In this document: in pieces, positions 1-9,279 of the stretch
Layout: every line of letters begins with the position of its first letter
How positions within the stretch are numbered: the first letter of the stretch is position 1
Source: Robiginitalea sp.
GTDB lineage: Bacteria; Bacteroidota; Bacteroidia; Flavobacteriales; Flavobacteriaceae
Length of the DNA: 64,000 bases
Direction of reading: 5' to 3'
NCBI GenBank assembly: GCA_024638915.1
Contig: JAHEJJ010000007.1
Coordinates: 1 to 64,000 of the forward strand
Translations under genes and position numbers: made by a program
The notes under the pieces: model-generated
What the model saw: only the letters and a program-made list of their open reading frames with translations
Told to the model about the DNA's origin: nothing
Database searches by the model: none

Positions 1-18
1 TCAAAACTTAAATCAATG

Positions 19-100
19 TACAGGTGGAGAGACTCGAACTCTCAAGCCTTGCGGCACTAGTTCCTGATACTAGCGTGTCTACCAATTCCACCACACCTGC
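19..100 (-). tRNA. tRNA-Leu (anticodon CAG)
   Basis: Read on the minus strand this folds as a leucine tRNA. The acceptor strand is GCAGGTG, the D-arm contains GGAATTGGTAGAC, and the anticodon stem CTAGT/ACTAG encloses loop ATCAGGA, so the anticodon is CAG with U33 in place. A variable arm of the class II type (TGCCGCAAGGC) follows, then the T-arm with GTTCGAGTC. The 3' strand CACCTGT pairs with the acceptor apart from a terminal G-U, and the discriminator is A. CCA is not encoded, so it must be added after transcription. The 5' leader holds partial copies of this tRNA (see the repeat at 88-188). Confidence 0.95.
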
Positions 101-188
101 GAAATACGCGTGTCTATCTCCCGATAACTATCGGGACCACCACACCTGCGAAATACGAGTGTCTATCTCCCGATAACTATCGGGACCA
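88..188. repeat. Tandem 49-bp repeat: tRNA-Leu fragment plus palindrome
   Basis: Two copies of a 49-bp unit lie head to tail (about 88-136 and 137-185), differing at one base (gcgtgtc versus gagtgtc). Each unit ends in the perfect inverted repeat CCCGATAACTATCGGG (7-bp arms, 2-nt centre). On the minus strand the unit contains the first 13 nt of the tRNA (GCAGGTGTGGTGG), then the palindrome, then TAGACAC(G/T)CG, which resembles the tRNA D-arm/anticodon junction. It therefore looks like a tRNA 5' half in which the D-loop has been replaced by the palindrome. The copy nearest the tRNA shares its 13 nt with the tRNA itself. Confidence 0.85.
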
Positions 189-276
189 TAAAAACAACAT
201 AATCCTGGCTAGCAAAGATAAATAAAATGCAAAATTTTTAATTAGTCCAAATCGATCTTTTATAGCGGTCATTAAC

Positions 277-1749
277 TCAACGCAGTAATAGACCATTCAT
301 GCGATCGGGTTGTGAACCCAACTGCAGATCGATCAAAAAACCATTTATAACAGCATACCTTAATTCTCCCTCATGCTCAAGGAAGAAAGTTGGATTCTGC
401 CCCACTCCTAAATTGAATTCAGGTAGGTCATAATTTTCGCTAATCACATGAACCGGATAGGGAGAAAAAACCTGATCTTTAGATAATTTACTGACCCGCA
501 CATAGGCATATCCTTCGTCGAGTAAATTTAGTGCACTGGCATCATTCAACTCTTCTAGAGATTTTAAAACCTCATGATAAACTTTTGCTTCCCTTACCTT
601 GTAACCCTGTGCGTTTAAAGTTTCATAACCGTAAAAAGTAGAAAGATCTCCCTGATCAGATATTCGACCTTTATACCAGAATTCACCGTGCGTTGCATCA
701 TCAACCTCCTGCCGGTGAATTCCCAAATCCAGAATGTAATCCTTTCCTAACAAATTGTAGCTAAGCTTCTCAAGTTTAAGGTCAAACAATTTTCGGTCAT
801 TTTCGGGAATAGCCCAATAGTCGTCAAGGGAAACAGAAGTATAATTACCTGTGGCTATAGTATAAATGGCAGACAAGATTGAAACATAGTTTAATTTTCG
901 TATTTCCTGTTTCTCGACATCACCAGCAAAACCACCAGATTCAATAAGAATGGTACTGGTACCCCATTTCTGAATATTGTCACCAAAGGCCCTCGGTTCA
1001 AAATCATCGTTATATCGACCAACCTGCCCCGGGGCATATTTCTGTATTATACCATTCATAAAACCTATAACCTTCATCGCATTTCCACGAACATCATTGA
1101 TGTCTTTTTCATAGTTATAGGCCGGAGCCAGATAGGAAATAGTAGCCGGTTTTGGTGTGCGCTCAGCATTGTAATAAATACTCTGATCATGAAGATTAAA
1201 TCCAAAATCGGCCTCTAAACTATCCCTAACCCTCTTTAATGTTTGCCCTTCAGGAGATTGCAAGCGTAAGGCATCCCTGTTGATATCAATACCCAGTGTA
1301 TTTCTTCTCTGGAACACCTCCGCTCCATCGGGATTGAGCATCGGTAGAAAATGAAGTCTGAGTCGGCCAAAAATTTCTCTTTTTTCCTGAACGTTCGATT
1401 TGCTATCCAAAAAGTTTAAAATATCGAAAATTGCCTGAGTCGCTGTGGGCTCATCTCCATGCATCTGTGACCACAAAAAGACGTCAATATCACCATTGCC
1501 TATGCTGATCAGATGGAGATCACGTCCTTCAATGGACTCTCCGACCTTCTTGACCTGAAACTTTGGATTGTTTGAGTAATTTTCGATCAGGGGTTGAAGA
1601 TCATTGTGCTTTATTCTGCGCTTTTCAAGGCTTTTTTCTTTAAAGTCTTGATATGTGCTATATAAAATTTCGGTAATATCATTCTCCTGTCCCTGAACCT
1701 GACAGGCGCATATAGCGAGCAAAAGCAGCAAAGAACTAAGAAACTTCAT
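277..1749 (-). CDS. Secreted M14-family zinc carboxypeptidase
   Basis: 490 aa with an N-terminal hydrophobic signal (residues 3-13) followed by cysteines at 14 and 16, so it is exported and possibly lipidated. The M14 metallopeptidase signature is complete: HGDE at 97-100 supplies zinc ligands His97 and Glu100, NPDG lies at 139-142, the substrate-binding Arg is in DINRD (about 155-159), His187 is the third zinc ligand, and Glu270 in the ESGG motif is the general base. It should remove C-terminal residues from peptides in the periplasm or outside the cell. The C-terminal 200 residues are not recognised. It is the last gene of a three-gene lipoprotein operon; its ATG overlaps the stop of the amidase gene by 4 bp. 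Confidence 0.9.
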   Translation of the reverse strand: MKFLSSLLLLLAICACQVQGQENDITEILYSTYQDFKEKSLEKRRIKHNDLQPLIENYSNNPKFQVKKVGESIEGRDLHLISIGNGDIDVFLWSQMHGDEPTATQAIFDILNFLDSKSNVQEKREIFGRLRLHFLPMLNPDGAEVFQRRNTLGIDINRDALRLQSPEGQTLKRVRDSLEADFGFNLHDQSIYYNAERTPKPATISYLAPAYNYEKDINDVRGNAMKVIGFMNGIIQKYAPGQVGRYNDDFEPRAFGDNIQKWGTSTILIESGGFAGDVEKQEIRKLNYVSILSAIYTIATGNYTSVSLDDYWAIPENDRKLFDLKLEKLSYNLLGKDYILDLGIHRQEVDDATHGEFWYKGRISDQGDLSTFYGYETLNAQGYKVREAKVYHEVLKSLEELNDASALNLLDEGYAYVRVSKLSKDQVFSPYPVHVISENYDLPEFNLGVGQNPTFFLEHEGELRYAVINGFLIDLQLGSQPDRMNGLLLR

Positions 1750-2429
1750 TTATCGATCTTTTTGGGATTAATTTTAAAATCAAATTTTTTAGTAGCAACA
1801 CGGACAGCCTGCATAAAATCCCTGCCTGGATCCTCTTTTTCTGTTCTGTAGTTCTCATCTTTCTCCAGCCAGAGCTCGTGGGATTCAAAATTAGTGTATT
1901 CACAGTGGCCTATCAAATATTCTATGGTATACTTATCCGCCAAATAATGTACCAACCAAATGTTCGATTCCAACTGTGCTTTGGTAAGCGGATTTTCGTC
2001 CGTTCCCCCTACATTTTCGATACCGATGGCACAATGATTCAATCCAATAACATGGCGGGCCATATAGTTCTCGGGCATTAAACGGTATATTGTACCATCC
2101 CTGTCCACCATAAAGTGAGCCGATACATTTAGCCAGCTAACATCCTTTATATCAGGCCTATAATTCGAAAGAATGGGGTTTTTAAAAGCTTCAAATGATT
2201 GTTCCAGCGTCGGATAGACCGTCCAATGAAGCACTATCATTCTTGGTTCAATTATCGGCTGGTTCTGATGAAGATCATAACGTTCCGACATGTAGTCGAG
2301 CGTTAAATTAATGCGCTCTTTGTCAAAAACAATTGGTTTATTCTGAATCCTTTGCTGGGCTCTGGAACAACTTACACTCATAAGCAGGATAATGCCCAAA
2401 ACAAAAGTATTCTCAATCAGTCTAATCAT
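1746..2429 (-). CDS. AmpD/PGRP-type N-acetylmuramoyl-L-alanine amidase lipoprotein
   Basis: 227 aa from the ATG chosen here; an upstream in-frame TTG would add 7 residues but this ATG gives a clean lipoprotein signal (MSVSC, Cys21). The amidase_2 fold is recognisable: His68 in VLHWT and His175 in LIGHCEY are zinc ligands, Asp200 in KEDPG is the third, and Lys198 corresponds to the catalytic lysine of AmpD. ARHVIGLNHCAIGIENVG at about 124-141 is the typical core. It should cleave the muramyl-L-alanine amide bond, probably at the inner face of the outer membrane or in the periplasm. The start overlaps the preceding gene by 8 bp (ATGATTAG), indicating translational coupling. Confidence 0.88.
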   Translation of the reverse strand: MIRLIENTFVLGIILLMSVSCSRAQQRIQNKPIVFDKERINLTLDYMSERYDLHQNQPIIEPRMIVLHWTVYPTLEQSFEAFKNPILSNYRPDIKDVSWLNVSAHFMVDRDGTIYRLMPENYMARHVIGLNHCAIGIENVGGTDENPLTKAQLESNIWLVHYLADKYTIEYLIGHCEYTNFESHELWLEKDENYRTEKEDPGRDFMQAVRVATKKFDFKINPKKIDK

Positions 2430-3960
2430 TTTCGAAAAGTGTGTTTTCAAGAATTAACAGATCCACTCCCTTGGTATTCCAGGCATGGTTCAGGCTATCA
2501 GGAACCGGTGTGAATACATAGGTGAAGGGACTTAAGATCACATCTTCATCTCCGTCCTGATCAACATCGCCTTTTTCCAGCAACAGCCACCTGCCCGAGG
2601 CCGGATTTTCGAGTACCTCAGGGCTAAATCTGAAATCATCGGCCTTTTCATTCTTAAGGTAAACAAATGATAAAAGAGGATCTCGGTCGTAGTCCGGAAA
2701 AGTTGCGGCCAGCGCGAAATCCATATCCCCATCCTGATCAAAATCGTCGCCTACCACTCGTGTGGCCCCGTTCAATGGAAAGAAGAACGCCTCTTCAAAT
2801 TCGTTCTGTCCATTGTTTATATGAATTCGAAATCCGTGATAGGATTTATGAACATAAGACTTATCAGCATTATCACCATTTACCGTGATAATATCAAGAT
2901 CGCCGTCTCCTTCGTAATCCAATAAATCGAACCAGCTGCTCCCATAAATAGGACTAAATCTGAGTACTTTCTCAGTCCTGAAATTCAAGGGTTCTTCCTG
3001 ATATAATATAAGTATTCCTTCATCTCCCTGAGCGGTCAGGACCACCAGATCGGTCTTGCCGTCACCATTCATATCCTGGTCAATTACTCTGATACACCCG
3101 GGCTGCTCTAGCAAGACGCGCTTTTCCATTTCTTTAGCGCCGGTATCCTCAAATAGAGACAACCTTCCTTTTAAATTGCCGAATTCACTGATCAATACTT
3201 CCTCACGACCATTTTTGTCCAAATCTGTAACCAACATATGAACAGGTCTGTGAAGCATATCGCGACTAGGTTCAAATCCGGATTCACCTTTTTTAAATAG
3301 CCGTCCGCTGGATATTTCGGTAGGGTTTAACTGGCCAATACTGGCAGCGAAAGTCCCTTGCTGTGCTTCGTTATAGGAAATGATCGGATTTTCAAAACGA
3401 CCTAGCACGACTTCGCTTTGATCATTAACATTGTAGCGCATAACTTCCCCCTGGAGATCTGCCAATAATAAGGTACCCCTATCTTTTTCGTACTTTAAAA
3501 AAGTGGTGTTCTTGGAGCCTGGAATGGCATCGATTTTAATAGGTATTTCCTTAAATCCTGAAAGCACTTCAGTATTCATATCTGGAATGGCAGGCAAAGA
3601 ATCCGGGGCCATGGTAAGGATATAGTCGCGCAATCGATTCCACTGCTCTACTTTAATTACCGGACCGGGATGGTAAATGCCTGTTTTCAAGACAGCCTCC
3701 TGCTCATCAAAGGATAATCCTTTTAGAGGATTATAATCAGGGACCTTTACACCCATTCGCACTGCCATTTCAGGCAAAATGTTGTTTTCCCATATCGCCC
3801 TGGGTAAGTCCTCTATTTCCGGAGGAACATGGCAGCTACCACATTGCGCTTTGTATAAAGCCTGATCACTTTTCGTAACTTCTCTTGAACAACTGCATAA
3901 CCAATTTGCTGAAATAAAAACCAAAAGGGTAAAAAAAACAGAGGAAGGCCGACAATGCAT
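2422..3960 (-). CDS. Cytochrome c/FG-GAP (VCBS) repeat lipoprotein
   Basis: 512 aa. A lipoprotein signal ends at Cys24 (WLCSC). A single c-type haem motif CGSCH lies at residues 40-44, with Met64/Met67/Met-rich segment after it as possible axial ligand. The remainder carries repeated calcium-binding-like FG-GAP/VCBS motifs: DLDKNGREE, DQDMNGDGKTD, DYEGDGDLD, DFDQDGDMD and DVDQDGDED, consistent with a beta-propeller. The combination suggests a periplasmic or surface electron-transfer protein with a binding propeller; partner and substrate are unknown. First gene of the operon with the amidase and carboxypeptidase. It is divergent from the serine hydrolase at 4016, so the 55-bp gap must hold two promoters. 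Confidence 0.8.
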   Translation of the reverse strand: MHCRPSSVFFTLLVFISANWLCSCSREVTKSDQALYKAQCGSCHVPPEIEDLPRAIWENNILPEMAVRMGVKVPDYNPLKGLSFDEQEAVLKTGIYHPGPVIKVEQWNRLRDYILTMAPDSLPAIPDMNTEVLSGFKEIPIKIDAIPGSKNTTFLKYEKDRGTLLLADLQGEVMRYNVNDQSEVVLGRFENPIISYNEAQQGTFAASIGQLNPTEISSGRLFKKGESGFEPSRDMLHRPVHMLVTDLDKNGREEVLISEFGNLKGRLSLFEDTGAKEMEKRVLLEQPGCIRVIDQDMNGDGKTDLVVLTAQGDEGILILYQEEPLNFRTEKVLRFSPIYGSSWFDLLDYEGDGDLDIITVNGDNADKSYVHKSYHGFRIHINNGQNEFEEAFFFPLNGATRVVGDDFDQDGDMDFALAATFPDYDRDPLLSFVYLKNEKADDFRFSPEVLENPASGRWLLLEKGDVDQDGDEDVILSPFTYVFTPVPDSLNHAWNTKGVDLLILENTLFEND

Positions 3961-4015
3961 AGAACAAATTAATTCAAATTTTTATATTGAGGCAAGAAAT
4001 AATCACATACCATCC

Positions 4016-5350
4016 ATGAAATATATAAAGCGGATCATTCTTATAGCAGTAATTTTATTGATCATCACGCTGGCATTTCAGATCCCAAAGCTCAATATCA
4101 TCTCCGGATATGCCGCTAAAAATATGGCTTCTACAGTTTTTATCGCCGATAGAACAGCCCAATCTGTCTCCGAAAACGATCATAAAGTCCCCCTGATTGA
4201 ATTGGCGGATACCGATATTGATATAAAGGAGAAATCTGCGACTTCGAATGTTTTTGGACTCATGCAACGGAAAGCTGTTTTTTATGAAGGTCTGGGTTCT
4301 ATTTTATTAAATGATAATGCCCCTTCTTCGACTCACCTTATCAGACCGGAAAGACTTTTGGTGAAAAATCCCGCGCCTTTTCCTTTTGGTCATACGGCAG
4401 CAATCGACACAATAATTTCTGAAATAGATTATAAGAAACTTAAAAGCGTTTTGGACAATTACTTTATTCAGGATGAAGAATCCCGGACTCGAACCGTTAT
4501 GGTGATTTACAAAAACAACTTGATCGCAGAGCGATATGCCCCCGGGTTTAATCGTAATACTCCGATCCTTGGATGGTCTATGACCAAAAGTGTACTGGCT
4601 ACCCTCTTTGGCATTCTCAGATCTGAAGGACAAATCGATATATATCAACCCACCGGTTGGGAAGGCTGGAAGGACGACGATAGAAAAATGATCACATTTA
4701 ATCATTTATTGAGGATGCAGAGTGGCTTGGAGTGGGATGAAGACTATAGCAGTATCTCAGATGTAACCCGCATGCTGTTCCTCGAAGATGATATGGGAGC
4801 CATACAAGCCGCCAAGAAATCGATCGCAATACCCGGAGAGATATGGAATTACTCCTCGGGCACCAGCAACCTTCTTTCAAAGATGCTGCGCAAAAGGTTT
4901 CAGAATTACCAGGACTACCTTAATTATCCCTACCGACAGCTGATAGACAAGATCGGTATGCATAGCATGATTATAGAAACGGATATAAGCGGAAATTTCG
5001 TTGGTTCTTCCTATGGCTGGGCCAGCACAGGCGACTGGGCCAAATTCGGATTACTTTATCTCAACCGAGGTAAATGGCAGGATCAAATCGTCTTTGATCC
5101 AGAATGGGTGAACTATGTAACGCAGCCTACCGAAGATTCGGAAGGTAAATATGGGGCCCACTTCTGGCTTAATTCAAAGGGCAAATTTCCTGATGTCCCC
5201 AAAGACCTGTATTCGGCCAACGGCCACCAGGGTCAGCGCGTATACATAATTCCATCTAGAGAAGTGGTTATAGTTCGCACAGGGCTTGCTGAGGGGCCAT
5301 ACTTCGATGAAAACACCTTTTTAAGCGATATCCTGTCGGCCCTACCCTGA
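4016..5350 (+). CDS. Serine hydrolase of the beta-lactamase (class C-like) superfamily
   Basis: 444 aa with an N-terminal membrane segment (residues 6-22) that anchors the enzyme at the periplasmic face. The catalytic tetrad SMTK starts at Ser188, the second motif is Tyr279-Ser-Ser, and the third is His404-Gln-Gly, the pattern of PF00144 enzymes such as esterases, 6-aminohexanoate-dimer hydrolase and DD-peptidases. The third motif has His rather than Lys, as in the NylB/EstB branch, so esterase or amidase activity is more likely than antibiotic hydrolysis. Substrate unknown. Single-gene unit followed by a terminator at about 5511. Confidence 0.85.
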   Translation: MKYIKRIILIAVILLIITLAFQIPKLNIISGYAAKNMASTVFIADRTAQSVSENDHKVPLIELADTDIDIKEKSATSNVFGLMQRKAVFYEGLGSILLNDNAPSSTHLIRPERLLVKNPAPFPFGHTAAIDTIISEIDYKKLKSVLDNYFIQDEESRTRTVMVIYKNNLIAERYAPGFNRNTPILGWSMTKSVLATLFGILRSEGQIDIYQPTGWEGWKDDDRKMITFNHLLRMQSGLEWDEDYSSISDVTRMLFLEDDMGAIQAAKKSIAIPGEIWNYSSGTSNLLSKMLRKRFQNYQDYLNYPYRQLIDKIGMHSMIIETDISGNFVGSSYGWASTGDWAKFGLLYLNRGKWQDQIVFDPEWVNYVTQPTEDSEGKYGAHFWLNSKGKFPDVPKDLYSANGHQGQRVYIIPSREVVIVRTGLAEGPYFDENTFLSDILSALP

Positions 5351-5510
5351 TTTGTTCCGGTTTTATTTCCAAATAACACTTTTCCGGCACTTTACCACAA
5401 AACTGAGCCCACTCACAACATTAATTTCTGTTAGGCCAACTTAGGATGTATGTTTACAGAGTAATTAACAAAAAGAGTTAATTTTTTCATTTTCATATAG
5501 TGTTCTCGTA

Positions 5511-5544
5511 AAAGAGTCCTGATCGTCAAGACAGGGCTCTTTTT
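5511..5544. terminator. Rho-independent terminator, probably bidirectional
   Basis: AAAGAGTCCTG (5511-5521) pairs with CAGGGCTCTTT (5532-5542) with one T-G pair, around a 10-nt loop, and a T-run follows. It sits between two convergent genes, serine hydrolase and menB, so it can serve both. Confidence 0.75.
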
Positions 5545-5581
5545 GGTTAGGAGAATTATTGGCCATCAGGCTAAAAGAAAA

Positions 5582-6424
5582 TTAAGGAATCCATTTGTTT
5601 TTGCCGAACTGTGGCTTTCGCTTTTCAAGGAATGCATCCCTCCCTTCTTTAGCTTCATCCGTCATATAGGCCAATCGAGTAGCCTCTCCGGCAAATACCT
5701 GCTGACCTACCATGCCATCGTCTGTTAAGTTCATCGCGAATTTTAGCATTTTAATTGACGTGGGAGATTTATGCAGGATCTCCTGGGCCCATTCATAGGC
5801 TGTCTCTTCCAATTCTTCATGCGGGATCACAGCATTTACCATTCCCATTTCATGGGCGGCCTGAGCAGTATAGGTACGGCCGAGAAAAAAAATTTCCCGG
5901 GCCTTTTTCTGGCCCACCATTTTGGCCAGGTAAGCTGATCCATATCCGCCGTCGAAACTTGTCACATCAGCATCGGTCTGCTTAAAAAGTGCATGTTCTT
6001 TGCTGGCCAAGGTTAGATCACATACAACATGCAGACTATGTCCCCCACCGACAGCCCAGCCGGGAACAACTGCAATGACCACTTTAGGCATAAAGCGAAT
6101 AAGCCTTTGCACTTCCAGTATATTCAGGCGGTGGTACCCGTCCTTGCCCACGTACCCCTGGTCTCCTCGTGCCTTTTGATCGCCTCCACTGCAAAAAGAA
6201 TAAATGCCGTCTTTCGGAGAAGGGCCTTCACCGGTTAACAAAACCACGCCGATAGACGTGTCTTCCTGGGCATCATAAAGAGCCTTGTAAAGCTCGGTAG
6301 TGGTTTGTGGCCTGAAAGCATTACGCACTGCGGGCCGGTTAAAGGCAATTCTCGCAACTCCATCGCTTTTCTTATAGGTGATATCCTTAAAATCCCCTAC
6401 TGCTTTCCAATTCGCTTTTTTCAT
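5582..6424 (-). CDS. menB: 1,4-dihydroxy-2-naphthoyl-CoA synthase
   Basis: 280 aa, the usual length for MenB. It closes the second ring of menaquinone precursors by converting 2-succinylbenzoyl-CoA to 1,4-dihydroxy-2-naphthoyl-CoA, in the cytoplasm. The crotonase fold is evident: NRPAVRNAFRP near residues 29-39, the CoA-binding FCSGGDQ at about 77-83, oxyanion-hole VGGGHSLH at about 125-132, and the MenB-specific TSFDGGYGSAYLAKMVG region and C-terminal KRKPQF. No other men gene is adjacent, so the pathway is dispersed. Menaquinone is the respiratory quinone expected for the phylum. Confidence 0.97.
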   Translation of the reverse strand: MKKANWKAVGDFKDITYKKSDGVARIAFNRPAVRNAFRPQTTTELYKALYDAQEDTSIGVVLLTGEGPSPKDGIYSFCSGGDQKARGDQGYVGKDGYHRLNILEVQRLIRFMPKVVIAVVPGWAVGGGHSLHVVCDLTLASKEHALFKQTDADVTSFDGGYGSAYLAKMVGQKKAREIFFLGRTYTAQAAHEMGMVNAVIPHEELEETAYEWAQEILHKSPTSIKMLKFAMNLTDDGMVGQQVFAGEATRLAYMTDEAKEGRDAFLEKRKPQFGKNKWIP

Positions 6425-6519
6425 CGTTTTCTATTTGTGAAACTAAATATACACCATCTGAACTGACCACTGCCTGTGTTTTGGCTTTGAAATTTGTAGC
6501 CGGGTTAGCAAAGAAGTAA

Positions 6520-7770
6520 TCACAACAACTCATTTTTGGCCTCTATCCATTTCGCCAGATACTTAGTGCTGTTCAATGTCTGATGATGCAGTATACTTCC
6601 AACCACATTTTGTCGTCGATGATCATCTAAATGTGCTGCTAGATAAGCAATCCGATCTTTCAATTTTAAACTATGCGGTTGTTTTTGAAATAACTCGCTA
6701 AGTAGTTTTCTTTCTTTTAATAGATGTTCTTCCCATGCTTGTTTATCTCGATAAAGATGTAGCGCCTCCGTCACAAAATCCTTCTTTTCATCAGCTGATG
6801 TATAGCCATCATCAACATTTTTTAAAATACCCTCCGAGCCGATCTGAGTAGTTATACTGGGTGTGCCACATATCATAGCGTCCAGGAATTTACCCTTAAG
6901 GCCTGCTCCAAAACGCAACGGCACAAGGTTTAGCCGGGTATTTGATAAAACTCCCTGAATATCTTCAGCCCAACCGTGTACCAGAAATCCCAAATCTGGA
7001 TTATGGAAATCCATGATATTCTGTGGTAGGTAGGCTCCGTAAATATGAAGATTGGCCTCGGGCAACTCTTTTATGATCCCTGGCCAAAGTTCATTCTGTA
7101 ACCAGCGAATGGCATCGAGATTAGGTTGGTGTTTTCCATTTCCCACAAAGACAAAATCTCTACGATCCTCATAGCCAGGCAAATTGTCAATTTCTAATAT
7201 TTCCGTTTCATTGTACATGAAGGGAACATAGGCCAGCAGTTCACCTGGAATCCCCGCCTGATCCTTTAACCAGCGCTCTTCAAAGGAAGATATTATCAAA
7301 CTTAGATCAGACCTGTAAATACTAGCCAGCTCCCTCTTGGTGATATCGGCCTTAAGCCATTCATTCCTTAAATCCACCGTAAATTGATCGAGAGATCCAC
7401 GCCGCACCTGACGCAGTGAATGAAGATCTTCGGTATTCAAGATCCGAATACAGTTTGGCAGTTGTTCGGCTACCCGCCATCCGTATTGCTCTTCGGTCAT
7501 AAATCGGTCGAACATCACGACCCCCGGGTTCAGGTTATTTATCATTTGATCGAATGAAGGATCGTTCAAATTGATCGGAATTTCATCAATTCCTGACTTA
7601 GAAAGATCAAAACTATATGCGGTTTTAGCAGCAGCTGATGCGAAGCAGACAAGCGCTCCCCAGTCTTTCCAAAGGCAAAGAAGTTGAAGCATTCTCTTAC
7701 CTGCCGCCGTGGCCAGCGGTTCGGGCCACACATGGCCTATCACCAGTAATTTTCCTGAATTTGTAGACAT
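6520..7770 (-). CDS. Glycosyltransferase, GT4-like (GT-B fold)
   Basis: 416 aa. The N-terminal Rossmann domain starts VIGHVWPEPLATAAGKRM, a typical GT-B opening with a glycine/proline acceptor loop. The C-terminal half has DFVFVGNGKHQPNLDAIRWL and RLNLVPLRFGAGLKGKFLDAMICGTPSITT, the sugar-nucleotide-binding region of glycosyltransferase group 1 proteins. Donor and acceptor cannot be read from the sequence. It follows the helicase gene at 7774 with only a few bases between, so the two may share a transcript, although the functions look unrelated. Confidence 0.8.
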   Translation of the reverse strand: MSTNSGKLLVIGHVWPEPLATAAGKRMLQLLCLWKDWGALVCFASAAAKTAYSFDLSKSGIDEIPINLNDPSFDQMINNLNPGVVMFDRFMTEEQYGWRVAEQLPNCIRILNTEDLHSLRQVRRGSLDQFTVDLRNEWLKADITKRELASIYRSDLSLIISSFEERWLKDQAGIPGELLAYVPFMYNETEILEIDNLPGYEDRRDFVFVGNGKHQPNLDAIRWLQNELWPGIIKELPEANLHIYGAYLPQNIMDFHNPDLGFLVHGWAEDIQGVLSNTRLNLVPLRFGAGLKGKFLDAMICGTPSITTQIGSEGILKNVDDGYTSADEKKDFVTEALHLYRDKQAWEEHLLKERKLLSELFQKQPHSLKLKDRIAYLAAHLDDHRRQNVVGSILHHQTLNSTKYLAKWIEAKNELL

Positions 7771-7773
7771 CTA

Positions 7774-9279
7774 CTACATCTTAGCCGCGAATTTTTGGGA
7801 AATAGTTAAACGTAATTTGCGTTCGTAGTCCTCTTCGAGCCATTCCTTGTAGTTCTTGGTATTATTCATGATGCAGTAGGAATACTGCCTGACGCGATAT
7901 GCAATTTCATCCTTAAGCTGCTTGGCCAGCAAGCGGGCATCGAAAACATCCTCGCTGTTCTCCACACAAATCTTTGCGTGTTGTTCGATACTCCTCTCGA
8001 GTACGGTCTTCGACTTCAAACCCTGTGCGAAAACCTTTTTATACTCTACCTTAATATCGAACTGGATATCTTCAGACTGACTGAATTTTGCACGGAGTTC
8101 GGGAGGCATCTCGTATACAAATTCCTTTTCGATCTCCTCGTCATTCTTGATGTTAGACAAGTAGAAGTCAGGGAAGTGAAAGATCTCCTGCCAATCGATA
8201 GGCGCATCCCACATACCAAATCTGGCAACATTATTCCCAAGATCCACTACCGTGAATTCCTCTTTCTCTGGTAGAACCCTTGAGCCTCGTCCGATCATCT
8301 GAAAATATAGTGTCAGCGAGCGTGTCGCCCGATTCAGGATTACGGTCTCTACGCCGGGTTCATCAAATCCGGTAGTAAGGATACTGACCGATGTAAGTAT
8401 CGCATCAGGGGTTTCGGAAAACCAGTTGAGTATCTCACGACGTTCAGAGGCCGTATTTTTGTTGTCGAGATGTCTTATAGGGTAACCGGCTTTTTTAAAA
8501 GTCTCGTGCACATATTTAGAGGTGCTGATACCATTGTTGAAGATCAACGTTTTGGTTCCTTTAGCTACTTCTTCATAAGCGCCTATGAGCTTATTGAGCA
8601 TATTCAGGTTTCCATACAGCTCGTCGGAGGACTTTACCGTGTAATCTCCATTAATCCCAAGCTTAAGCGACCTCAGGCTTACATCATAACTATACATATT
8701 GGCCCTGGCAAGAAATCTCTTTTGGATCAAAGACTTGATAGACTCCCCCACGATGAGTTTTTGATAGTGATCTTTCATGGGGAGTTTAATATTGGAGCTT
8801 AGCGGCGTTGCCGTAACGCCAAGAATGGTCGCCTTTTCGAAATATTTAAAGAGCTTTCGGAATGAATTATAATGAGCTTCATCAATGATGACCAGCCCCA
8901 CATCATTAAGCTCTACCATATCTTCCTGCAATCTGTTATTGAGTGTTTCCACCATGGCCACAAAGCAGAGATACTGATTATCATCTCGCAATTCTTTTAC
9001 ATCGCTATTGATAATCATATTCTTGACCTTGAATCCGCTGAGCATATTGGAGGTTTGTATACTCAATTCTATTCGGTGGGTAAGGACCACCACCTTTTTC
9101 CCCGTTTCCTGAATAAAACGACGGCTGATTTCAGAAAATACAACGGTCTTGCCACCACCTGTGGGCAGCTGGTACAGAAGATTCTTATTCAGCTCATTTT
9201 TCTTGAGAAAAGAAAAAATGGTGTTTAAATCCTGTATCTGGTAATCGTAAAGGCTTTTTTCGATATAATCGGTTCGCAA
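7774..9279 (-). CDS. DEAD/DEAH-box superfamily 2 helicase
   Basis: 501 aa from a TTG start. Motifs in order: Q-like DYQIQDL, Walker A PTGGGKT near residue 40, Ia VLTHRIEL, Walker B DEAH near 134, GVTATP (III), TLIFNNG (IV), SILTTGFDEPGV (V) and QMIGRGSR (VI). The DEAH and QMIGRGSR forms are those of the UvrB/RecG/SSL2-type helicases with an uncharacterised C-terminal region. Likely a nucleic-acid helicase or translocase of unknown role. The reading frame stays open upstream of the TTG (residues DDYINEKAPLEL), and an ATG at 9312-9314 is one base out of that frame, so the real start is uncertain. Confidence 0.85.
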   Translation of the reverse strand: MRTDYIEKSLYDYQIQDLNTIFSFLKKNELNKNLLYQLPTGGGKTVVFSEISRRFIQETGKKVVVLTHRIELSIQTSNMLSGFKVKNMIINSDVKELRDDNQYLCFVAMVETLNNRLQEDMVELNDVGLVIIDEAHYNSFRKLFKYFEKATILGVTATPLSSNIKLPMKDHYQKLIVGESIKSLIQKRFLARANMYSYDVSLRSLKLGINGDYTVKSSDELYGNLNMLNKLIGAYEEVAKGTKTLIFNNGISTSKYVHETFKKAGYPIRHLDNKNTASERREILNWFSETPDAILTSVSILTTGFDEPGVETVILNRATRSLTLYFQMIGRGSRVLPEKEEFTVVDLGNNVARFGMWDAPIDWQEIFHFPDFYLSNIKNDEEIEKEFVYEMPPELRAKFSQSEDIQFDIKVEYKKVFAQGLKSKTVLERSIEQHAKICVENSEDVFDARLLAKQLKDEIAYRVRQYSYCIMNNTKNYKEWLEEDYERKLRLTISQKFAAKM

